From Spirometra erinaceieuropaei (Eukaryota; Platyhelminthes; Cestoda; Diphyllobothriidea; Diphyllobothriidae), in contig CACRXP010000157.1 of the NCBI GenBank assembly GCA_902702965.1, positions 41,508 to 105,507 of the forward strand: DNA of 64,000 nucleotides, in the 5' to 3' direction. The number at the start of each line of letters is the position of its first letter. The stretch's first letter is position 1. The translations under genes and the position numbers were made by a program. The notes under the pieces were generated by a model, which saw only the letters and a list, made by a program, of their open reading frames with translations, ran no database searches and was not told the DNA's origin. Positions 35,701 to 47,700 of this stretch are shown one piece after another.

Positions 35701-38700
35701 CCGTTTACCACTGCTCCTCATGAAATGTACAACGTGGCCCGCATCCATTGCAAAATTTTATGGACCCTGTATGATATCTCTTTAATGACATAGAAAAATA
35801 TGGGATTTTCTTTACGCGGAACGCATGCACCTTGTAGAGTGTAATCACTAAGCGCTAATGCAACGAATGGTCAGGCTCCAAATTATTCGGCAATTAGAAA
35901 ACTTTTCTGAAACCTAATTATTCTCCTTCCTTAAGTATAAAATATAAAGAAGACGTGATTCTCTATTGATTGACTAAAAGAAAGCATATTTTTGTTTGTG
36001 GTTTCTATAAAATATATTTGACTTTCCAAGACCATCGAAAATCAATGGGAAAAATGCATGCTATTTAAGTAGTCATTTTTTCTCGAGCACGCTTTCTACA
36101 GGAGATCGAAAAGAAGTGCATTTAAAAGCCGACATCCTGCCGAGTCTAAAATGTTATAAGAGTATGCCTTAAGATAATCAGTATCACAACCGCGACCAAG
36201 TAATCCTTCCTAATCGAAAACGCATTTCCGAATTTCAGCCAACATTTCATGTGATTGGTCACGCACTGTATCTAGAAGGCTCCGGATATTCATTTTTCTG
36301 GCTTTCTAAGGACACGTCAGCGTCGGCCGCCGGACGCTCATGTGATTTGATCGACCTTTGTGTGACTGCAGTCGCCTTGAACGGTGATTGTTCTGTGGCG
36401 TCGGAAATGCTTGAGGGGGCGGAAGGGGGAGAGTGTGGATACTGCGCTATTGTTCATTTTGGAACTCCCATTAATGTACCGCGAGCTTGAGAAGACCTGA
36501 GGAACACCGCTCTGACGGTTCGGAGCACAAAAATCGCAAGTGGACACAGACTAGGTCGGACTCTTACGTCTCAAACTGAACTCATCACAGCGAGTTGGTC
36601 GACCACATGTTTGTCATTGAAGCCGACTTGCGGGGCATTACAGCCCGGCAATCACGAGGAGTCGATGGGGGACTTGAATGCATAAAAGTCGATGGCTATA
36701 CCACAATCTGCTCCGGGTATCCCACACGCACACCAACAAGGACCGGCTACTTGAACAGAATTCGAGCTTGGCCCTGATTCTTTCGTAACCATTTGATTTG
36801 AATCGTCCAGCTAGGCCCCACAGACACCTCGGCAACATGGTGCATGCGCATTAGTTCATCGTTGGTACAGAGGAATTGCGCTGTCAGGCCAATTGGCCCT
36901 CTTGAGCCTATAGCCATTAAGGCGGATATCAAACTCTTTAAAGCCCTGCTAGCCGTACGTTTGTCCTTGATGCGTTCAACTCGGTAACTTGCGCCACTAC
37001 CATGTCGTCGATCTAGGAATGCTCCGAGATGAGATTCAGCCCGATCTGAATGCCCGTGTAATGACATGCTTAGACTCGTGTGGCAACTGGGCTGCCATTG
37101 CCGTAAGTCATCGCATTGCGAAGTTTCGGGAGAGTATTCACCCCCGTTTTTGTACTTTTCAGGTAAAGCCAATGCGACATCAACCCTCAAGCTGGTCAGA
37201 TTTGAGATAGGTCGGAATAATGAGGCAAGTTGTTGATAATCTTTTCTTTTCCGGTTTACTTCGCGTTTTCTTATACGGGACTATACCGTAGAATGTAACC
37301 GGCATCGACAGCCTTCATTGCTGCGCTCCAGCTGCTTCCTGTCGCGTCACAGCACGTATCAGTTCGGATTTTGTCCAGAAAATCAACACGTAAACGACAA
37401 TTTCGTGGGTCAGAACACAGTTCAGCCCACTGGATGCCAAAAGGTCACTTAACAACTAGAAAAGTTGAGACCAAAGCACTGAGAAATACAGTGGTGAAAC
37501 TTGTTTTGGTCAGATGTGGTTATGTAGCCCCACCTGAAGTAAACAAACCCCGGTTACCTGTGATATGAGACCGGTGGTAATAGGGGTTTGTGCAGGTGGG
37601 GCCGGAAAACGCACAGACGACGAGGTCAAGTAGTTCTATGCAAAAGAGAAGTTATTGGGAATGCGCGGTTGTACTTTGAGTATTTGAGAAATAGTTGCCC
37701 TAACCCCAACCCCAACAGTATTTTGTCCATTAGGTGGGGCTAAATAGCCACATCTTGCCACATCATTTGAGGTACAAGGTGGTGTTTTAAAAAACAAGGG
37801 TAAGATGTGGTTATGTAGCCCCATCTGATGAACACAATACTGTTGGGGTTGGTGCAACAATTTCTCAACCACTCCAAATACAATTGCGCATTCCCAATAG
37901 AGCTACTGTGCAGTGGAATTTTACCGGTACCGACAGCCTTCACTACTGCGCTCCACCGGCTTGTTGTCGTGGGACAGCATAAACTACGGAGAATGGGCAC
38001 GTGTCAGTTCGGATTTTGTCCGGAATATCAACACGGTCAGAACACTGTTCAGCCCACTCGATGCCAGAAGGTCACTTAACAACTAGAAAGGCTGAGACCC
38101 AGACACCGGAAAAAAACAGTGTGGAAACCACTTTGTACCTCAAATGATGTTTACAAACTACAGTGTACTTATTAATGCAAGAATACTGGTCGAGTGCAGG
38201 TATAGCACTCGTTTAAGGGCGGAAAACAAAATCACCCGCTCTTCTATCACGACAGCATCGCCCAGACGGCAGTTGCGGCTTTGTTCAAAACGAGGCCTCA
38301 TGCCCTAACAGCCTGGGCAGAAGGCCCTGTAAAGGCAAACTGCATAGGAGGGGAACAATAGACTTTGGGCAACAACTGGACCTCCGCGACTTCGTTTTCT
38401 ATTTCGCTTTTGAGATAGTTTCTTCATCGATTGAGTTGTCTGTAGAGTGCTGCTTTTTGTCGATGTTTTGCGCAGATGCAAGCTGTCACGCAGTCACAAC
38501 GCGTCATGATGTTGTGAGTCTTGGCGAGGCAGCTGCAGTACAGTAGCGAACTTTGACCAGCAACTCCGCCCTTTCCATACTCTGACCTTTGTTCACCACA
38601 GGGGCTGCCGTGAACCTTTATTACAGAATTATCGCAAGGGCAGCACCCTCCGTCTCACCAGATGTACCCACCTGTGGAAAGTATCTTTCGTTTTGGGTTA

Positions 38701-41700
38701 CATGTAGCCCTGCCCCTCGCATCCTAAGCGTCGAGGACCACCAGTTTCCAGGGAGAAGGCAGTGATGGCTAGTGCTCTCATTTGTTTTTGTTGGATCGGA
38801 CTTGAGTGGCCTCCATCTCATTCCAGAAGTTGCGTGCAGCAGCTGACAGGGTTGAGGCCACACGCGTTGGCCTCCAGCTGCACACAAACAGGTCCTCAGT
38901 GAACAGGTCTCGGACCTAAAACAGGTGAGGGGGGCATTAAGGTCTCAGATCACTGCGGCCTTACCATCAGTCCCGTCTGACGGTAGCCTCTCCAGTTATG
39001 GGCTTTAGCGCCCTCGTCGGATTCAAAAGCGCGTGTGTTTGATTCCATAATAGCGGCAATAAAAAAAGTACGCTCAAAACCCGCGCATCCGGGGCTCGAA
39101 CCCTGTGCCTTCAAACTCGAAGAACAGGACGGCTATCACTACACTACTGCGAGGGCTACTGGCTCAATCCCGACATATCCCCATTGCGACCGCACCCTCA
39201 CGCCGCCAACTGGCCTGACCGATCACTTGTGAATCCGTCTCACAGGGTCCTGTGGTCCCGCCATACGCCCGTCACTCGCACATCACCTGTCTGCGCTATC
39301 TTAAGACATTCGAGTACAGCATGAGTCTTTTTAGCCACATGCATAAATAATCACAATTTTGGCACACCAAACTCATTTTATACATCCGAAAACTCCCGTA
39401 CCACCAACGTCACTGCCAGCTCAACAGCTATATTTTCACTTCACATTTATGTCACGCATCGGCCTAGTCGGTCACTTGCGTGTCCATCGCACTGAGACTG
39501 GCGAGCCAATGCCAGAAGCACCAACATGCACCCGTCACACTCCCTCCCTCAACTGTCTACGGACATTCAGCCACCGCTTGGGCCTCTTCGACCGTACGCG
39601 CGTCCATACAACTCTGCGGTACGGTCGCAATTCAAACCTTATTAACAAACCTCGTCCTACTAGGCCCCACGTCACACCTGAACCCGCCCCACAACACCCG
39701 ACTCTGGAACAGGGCGTGCATATTTCAAGTAATTGAGAAACATGCCATTCGGTGGTGCAACCTGATGCCTGACCAGGTATTGTGCAGCACGCATTGATGT
39801 AGTTCTGCAGCTCTGTCAGCCGATGCCCTCCAATTTCTCCATCAACTTGTTGATGGGCTTCGACTGCCAATTGGTTTGTGGGAGAGGAAAGAGAGAGGGA
39901 GTGAGGTCAACACTGGGGGAGGACGGCGTGCTCCCGGAAGAATGGAAGTGCGCAGGCATTACTCCGATCCATAAAGGAGGCTCAAAACTTAACTGCATAA
40001 ATTATCGTGCCGTCAGTCTTACTTGCATCGCGTGTAAAATAATCGAACACATTATCAAAAGACACTTGATGAAATACCTGCAATAAAAAACAAAATATTG
40101 TGTGATACCCAACATGGCTTTCGTCCAGGACGCTCCTGCCTAACGAGTGTTGTTTACTCGCACGAGAAATGGACACGAGCTACCGATAAGGGTTTTCCAG
40201 TGCACGTCACATTTTTCGACTTCAAGAAGGCCTTTGACAGTGTCCTGCACAGGCCTTACAAAAGGTCTGGGATGTGGGAATTCAAGGAAGAATGCTTAAA
40301 TGGATCAGGAGTTTTCTGTCCTCCAGAGTACAAAGAGTCATCATTTATAACTCTTTCTCGGGATGGACAAAGGTGGAAAGTGATGTCCCACAGGGCTCTG
40401 TCTTAGGCCCAGTACTCTTCTTGATTTATGCTAATGACTGCATTAGCGGAATGAATTCCGAGGCCCTCATGTTCGCGGATGACATAAAATGTGGAGTGAG
40501 GTCAAGTGCGATGATGACGCAGAGAAGTTGCAGTCGAACATCAATAAACTCTATGCTTGGTCGAATGAATGGCTTTTGAAGTTTAACGTGTCGAAATGCG
40601 TGGTCTTGCACCTAAACAGCGACCGAAATGCCTCTACCAAACACCAGTACAATATTAGCGATGCGGCTCCTATGGCAGTCTCACGCACACATGGTGTCCG
40701 AGACATCTTCCGGTAAAGCCTTTTTACATTTTACGGGACTAGACCACGTGTCACATACGTAAAATTGATGTGTTTAGCTTTGTCAGTCACTGCGTCTGAG
40801 CCGACCTCCGATCGTTCTGACTTAGTCTTGGAACCGGGACCCAGGAGAACTAGGGAGGGACGAGCTCGGCAGATGCGTGCAAGTCCGCCATTGCCTTAAG
40901 TTGGTTCGCGTGAAAGTCATAAACAGACTTGTAAAGTTTGAGTAACAAGGTAGTTTGCGTCTTCGTTCTTCTGTCATACGACAACTTTGCTCTGCTGTTG
41001 ATATCCCCTCGTTGGACGTTTAACTCGGTAATTTGTTCATCGAGTTTCACTTTCTCCTCTTCTACTGCCTAGATCGCGGAGGTTCGGAATCTGACTTTGC
41101 CGTGGCCGATTTTCAAGTTGCTGCCCGACTTTGAGTACATCGTAAGGGCAGGTTGGATCAAGGATGGCAGTCAGTAAGTTTCCGGACGCAATCGGTTGGT
41201 CGTCCTTTTTCATGTCTTTCTCCGTCATCTTCCGTGTTTTAAGAGGAGGCGCACAATGGGTACTGGAACAATGGAATGGTCGATTGTGTAGGCGACGTCG
41301 ACTTAGCTCTTTAAGAAGCATTTGGATAATTTTGTGTCCTTTATTTTCCCTGGACACACTGAACCTGTGCTAAGTGCCACGTCAAATTCTGGCAGACTTC
41401 GTCTTAAACATGACTACTCAAACCATGTTAGTAACACTTTAGTAATGAAAGTTAATTAGAAATTCGTCTATAGCTATCACTGAGACACCGGCGCATGTGA
41501 AATAGGGCTTTTAAAGGTTCTACTGCGCTCGAAAGTAAGCTGACAGACCCCTTCCTTTCCTAACCAGCAACGAAGCCGATTTTTCTGCCTAACGGGTCAA
41601 GGAACACCACTACTCCGGAGCAGCAATCATGACTTGTGTTTGAGCTGGATTGTTGGCTAGGGTTCCTGACCTGTCCTTACTGCCCTCCTACACACGCTCC

Positions 41701-44700
41701 TCATAGCACGTGTTTTTTTTCACCCACATCTATTGTAGCGCTTGGGTCCAGTTGGCTGATCGTGTTCAGTCTCGCTTCCTTTTGCTTCTCATTCCTCTGG
41801 AGGACTTTGTTGATCCCGTCTCCTTGGTCGGAAGTCGAGACATCACCTGGCAGCCCCTGATCAAACTGCTCGAGGAAGTGGATGCGCAATTTTGGATCGA
41901 GGTTCGTCCTTTGTCCGGTGGAAAGCCCCTTACCGTCAAAACTTTTTGGAGTCTTTTTACCCGATTAGAAGTCACTTATTTCACTATGGCAAGGCATTAC
42001 TCAGTTTAAGCACTAAGCATCTGCCAAGTAGACTGATGTATCTGTGCATGCAGGCAAAGGCTCTGTGTTACGCGGCTGCTATTCGGCTTTGTAGGTCTTA
42101 TCACTCTCTTAAGCCGTCTAGGATTGAACTGTGCGGGCAAAGTTCATCCGGGCAACTGTGTAATCTTTAGTATGGTTTATTATTTCTGCCAAGCTCCACA
42201 GACCCACTACATCTCTTTGTTAGTAATCTCGGGGCTGCAGCGCGTGTCAAAATGCGTGCAACGCGCAGGTGCTGTGTCAACTGTAAAGACGGCTTGGATG
42301 AAATTTCAGTGCGCACACTCACGGACCGTAATGCAACCTCGTTAATGCAACGCCTGGCTCACCAACTTTAGCCTCTCCGGTCCCTTCTTCAAATTCGGGC
42401 GAAGGATCGCAGAGGAACAAAATCAGTCTCCACACAAGATGACAATCGATCTTTACTGTTTCTATACCGATTTCGACGCGGTCATCATTGGTGGGACGCC
42501 AAGGTGCGGATCCGGCCGTGCCAGCCACCTGCACCCGTCCCCTCCCCCGGTCTTCCTGAGTATGCCTTGACACGGAGCTCAGATGAGGAGTGGGGAGGAA
42601 GGAGTGCGTCATATGCTGCGCATGTCTACCATCACTGCAAACTAATTCACACGCAAGTCACTGTGCCTGCTGCATCTTGCCGTGTAGCACACGGTGGACA
42701 TCGTCCGAATCGACGTTCCAAGTGTCGGACGGAAAGGTCCGGTAATAGTGGACACTTCACCACAAAGAATGGCGTTCTGCAAAACTGTATCCTCTCAGAA
42801 GCAGCAGTTGCGGTTCTAGTAACAGTATTCGACGAATAAGACGAGGTCCTGCCCGGATAAGGCCTCTCTTACCTGAGGCGTGTTGACAAAGTCGTCTCGT
42901 CTGGGAACTCTTTCAAACGGATGTTTATCACCCTTCGCGTGTGGGTGACTTAAAGTGCAAGGCTGTGAAAACTGCGCCGTTACTCGCCAGAAGAGGTTCA
43001 AGGAACGAGCTATCAGTGGTGACGATAACACTGGTGTCGGTGGTCGTGATAGTGATGATGGTAACAGAAGCAATAGCAACTGTAGTATTGGCAGTTGTAC
43101 TAAAAGCGACGAAGTGTCCTTTCTTAACTCACACCTTTCATCCATTTCACGCCCTTCTTACGCCCCCTCCGCAGTCCAACGACTGCCTTACCTTCCTAAC
43201 GCCCTCTGCGCCGCGAGATACAACCTCAGTCGGCGTGAGCACACAGGCCTGCGAGTTCATTACCGTGAGTCGGCGGTCCGGCTTCTCGCACCTCTATCAC
43301 TACCGCTGCGAGTGGTCGTCCGCGCCCGCTCTCAATGCCAGTCGTCGGCTCTTGTCGGCTGAGCCTCCTTCTGATCCAATCATTGAAGCTCAGATCACGA
43401 GGGCGGATCAATTGACTTTTGGCGAATGGGAGGTTCTTCTTAATCACGTGAGTCCAACTCTGCTGGTTCTATTTTTTGAGCACGTTCTGGCTCAGAATTG
43501 ACTCGTTTAAGCATAGTTCACATATGTAGGCAGCAGTATTCATTCACTGTACGCAAGTATCCATTTGAGTCTAGGAATTAAAGAATAAGCGTTTAGTTCA
43601 CTCAGCGTATTAGACTCTGTGGAGCTTGTTTAATTTAGCCTGAATGATGCCCTGCTTTCGATTTACGTCCTGTTTTTTGTTTCCACATCAAATGCGCCAT
43701 GTGTACAAACCATTTCCACTAATAAGCGCTGAATTTACAGGCTGTGAATCAAGCTAGCTGTTGCGAGCCTTGATATATCGGGTTTTTTTAAGATGTCCGC
43801 GATTAGGATCTCGACAGTCAGTTAGGTGGACAAATGTTTCCTGGCCGAGCGTTCTTCTCACCCAGACTGCATTTCCTCGTTGGCCACCTGAGAGAAATGT
43901 TTCCTTCCATGATTTATGCGACTTCGTACACGCATGTGTAATGGTTCGTCCGCCGTTGCTGTTGTTGTCGTTGGGCGGGACATAGCTCTCCTCTGCGGCA
44001 TTCGTTCTCGGAAGGTTCAATCAAGTTGGCTTGCGAAGCATCCGTCTCACTCGTCATTCCCACACCAAAGCACAGTCAAGGCAACAGGGGATGAACATGG
44101 CCACAGTGGCTGAGAAAGCTAAGTACGCCGTCTATCCCTGTCACACACACCTGCCAGCTTCTTGTATCACGTTTGCCAGACTTCCCCGAGGTGGTTGCTG
44201 ATGCCACCTGAGCAGAAATACCATAATGGTCATAGTAAGTAGGAGGCACTGTGTCCAGATCATCAGTCCTGAATGTGATTAAACTCGCGTCGTCCAGCGG
44301 GGCCTCGTAGCTCAAGTAGTTAGAGCGTTGACTGTACTAAAGCCTACTCCTTACTGCGTGGGTTCGAATCCCACCGAGGCGCCGAGTTTTTCACAGTTGG
44401 GTCAATATGAAGTATTCAAAATCTGCCAAAATACCTATGAACTGCGTGAGCCTAGTAGTCATCTGGTGGATTCTAGGTGAATTCCCTAGGAAATCCTGCT
44501 TGGGAAGTCAACTTACTGTATCAGATTTGGTGGATTCCAGATGTTGCAGTAGCGTGGGCGGATAACTTGACCCAAATGTGATTAAACTCGCGTCGTCCGG
44601 CGGGGCATCGTTGCTCAAGTGGTTAGAGCGTTGGCTGTACTAAAGCCTCCCCCTTACTGCGTGTGTTCTAATCCCACCGAGGCTCCGAGTTTTTCACAGT

Positions 44701-47700
44701 TGGGTCAATATGAATGAGTCCCGAATTGATCAAAGTTATCCCACCAAAACTCCATGTCACGTCATGGCGGTTTTGAGGCGTCATTCGATAGAAGCAAACG
44801 ACGACGCCTATGCCATGCCACATGGAGTTGGCGCAGCATCTGCCACACGTTCTTCTTCCTCACTCACCGTCTGTCAATGACAAGACAATGTAACTATGGT
44901 CGGAGGTGGACGCAGACGTACATGCTAGACGGCCCGTCTACGCGGGCTGCACACGATCTGGCCATCGCGATGTGTACCACTGAGGCCGACTCGGATCTCG
45001 CATGAGTACAAGTGCCCGAAAGGAGCGATTGTAACCCAGTTCCCTGCTTGGAGAAGGGCCGAGTTATCACGTCGGTTGACAACCTTCCGAGCTATGACTT
45101 CTGGCGCCTCCTGACACAGCTGCGGTATGGACGGAGGCATTTGCCAGCGCCATCACCTTTGTGCCGTTTCAGCTATGGCCTGATAGACGTTTTTTTCAGA
45201 CAGGCCTGTCTCAGCGCTCGCACAGTCAGACTCTGTGTTTCCCGTTGCAGGAAGAGGCCTCACCTTCTAGAATACCATGCACTGTTCTTTCTTCCCGAAA
45301 AGGTCAGTGGTTTTGGGCTCGCTGGTTTCCAGGAACGCCGCAGATGATTCGGGTTTTAGACCTCTCTAGTTCTCATCGATGCGTTTTCCATGAAATATAA
45401 TTGAATTTTTACGGGCACCGAAAATCAATGAAAAATTGCTTTCTACATAAGTAGTCACTTTTTTACAGAGTATAGTTTTCGCATGAAGCCCTAAAGAAGT
45501 TCCTTCGAATGCCGACATCCTCTGGTCACAGAATTATGCTGTACGATGATTAGTTTTACAACCCTAATAAATAACTCTTCTCGAAACGAATACGCATTTC
45601 GGAATTTCGTTTGACATTTCATGAGTTAGGCCACCTACTGCAAGTCCGCATGCCAATGTTGCCTTCTGGTTAAGCTCTTTATTCAAAGCGTCATAGGGCA
45701 CAACATCTAGCAATCACTTCGAGTGCTTATTAAAGACCCGCCCGGGGTCAAGATCCCCAAGGAACCTCATCAGCAAATGTCCGGCGACATCTTTGACGCC
45801 TGCTAGATCAGATCTGCCCACAGCCCCATCAAGTACAGGTTTGGTATCAGGTACATCGGCAGAGTCCGGCTTTGCTTACTCGGGTGCAATTTTGGTCGGC
45901 CGGAACGTCACATCGCAGTCAGACCGTCCGCCGGCTCGTAGGGAGTGCGATTGTTAACCTGCTCCGTCGATTGTACTGGCCTTTTAGATAAGTGATTTCC
46001 TTGTTACAGAGTGGCAGATCCTGAGGAATCATTTTATCTGTCTTCTTTTGAGACCTGTACTCAAATCGCTTGCCCTTCGCCTATCTCCCTCCTTTTTTGC
46101 ATTTTGTCAGATCTTTCTCGACGAAGACAATCATCTTGTTCTCTTCGAGGGCCTGCGCGAGCATCCACTGTGGCCAAACGTGTAAGTCCACATTTCCTTG
46201 TTCAGTTCGTCCCACGGAGGCATCCTTTGCACTTTTCATTTGCAGCGTTCCGAAACCATTTACGAAGGGTCGGACTTTGCTTGGGCTTAACTAACTTTAT
46301 TCAAAACTTCCACCGCCTTCTATTTCGAGGCTGCTAACTGGAAATTTGTTTTTACCTTGAAGGCATCAATGTTCGATCTCCCATGCATTGCTTGGAACCC
46401 ACTCTACTCCGAAGGGGGTGTATGTTAACCTCATTGTTAACGTTAATACTCACTCGGTAGTCTTGGTGCAGTGCTAGTTTCTTCACTGGGACAAACGCGC
46501 CCTAGAAGGTGGAATAACTCAGACAATTCTTTATGGTTCTGTGCTAATAAAACAGCACCGTCTAGCAGAGTGCGATAGAGTTAAAAAGTACTGGTCAAGA
46601 TGGCGGACCAGCAGGAACAAAAGCGGTGCGCATCAACCAATGAGAAGACAGACATAAAAACCATTCGTTTAGAGTATGGTTACTAATAAGCAGTTAGTAG
46701 CAACAAAATGGAAATTTAGAATTGGCCTGTGCGCAATGCCGCGTCCAATTCCCTCCGGTCGATGTGTGAAGTCTTTTGTACTGGCCGTAGCGTGAAGGTT
46801 AGCCCATCGACCCATGTAACTGGAGATGTTACCTCCAAGACCTTCCCTTTCGACAGGTTATCACTCATTTAGGTAGGAGGCTGAATAGCTAGCTGGTGTT
46901 GCCGGCTTCTGCCCACAAACCTGGCAAAAATATTGGTTGGCCGTGAATATTCAGTCACATGACCTGTACCCGTGGATAAATGATAAAGAGTTTGACTCCA
47001 GGACCAATCAAGCCAGGTCCAAACTTCGAGTCTTCCTGAGCTGCAGCCCCTGCACGATTGGCTGATGACGACAGCTAAGTGAAAAATGTTCATCCCGAAC
47101 CCCCCCTCCTCCCCCCCCCCCTCCTAGGTACGCTGTCGGATATGGCACGGCCCTCGGCACGCCAGTAACCCGCCTATCTACCGACCTGCCGGCACAACAG
47201 CTGTCTGCTGAAGGTCTACCGCCCGATTGCGGCACCCTGGCGCACTCCATCAGCGCATTTGACGCCAAATCTGGCCTCCTAGTGTTGGCCTCCAGCAATC
47301 ATACGCACATGCCGGGCTTCTCCGTCTGCCAGCTCCACGCCCAGCGAGGTGCGCCTGCCATGAAGGACGACCAGGTCGTGGGCACTTCCACGCTATCCAT
47401 CTCCCATCTCGCATGGCTCAAAAATCACCGTGAGTTTGCTGTCTCCACCTCTTGTCGTTGATCATACTGCTGGGCGGAACACGTTGGCCACAATGGATCC
47501 CGGAGAAGTAATCGAGCTCCGGGGGTAGAACAATTGTATTTGACCGAATGGTGTGGTAGCTAGTGCTCAGCAGTACATTTAGACCTAACTTTTGGCGTAG
47601 GTAGTGTCGCCCTAAAGCGGAATTTACATACGCCGTTAATCCAAGCTTTGCTGAGTTTTTGGGTAGGGATCACTTATGTGCCCCCTCCTCTTGGCAAGAC

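Noticed and set aside
36989..37108. Possible DPP exon ending at a GTAAGT near 37109
   Set aside because: The translated sequence does not resemble any DPP segment; the donor-like string is probably chance.
36747..37190. 147-codon minus frame
   Set aside because: It has no recognisable motif or exon borders and lies in a repeat-rich intron.
44302..44382. Functional tRNA gene
   Set aside because: The anticodon arm is imperfect and the head is followed by a SINE body repeated elsewhere in the window.
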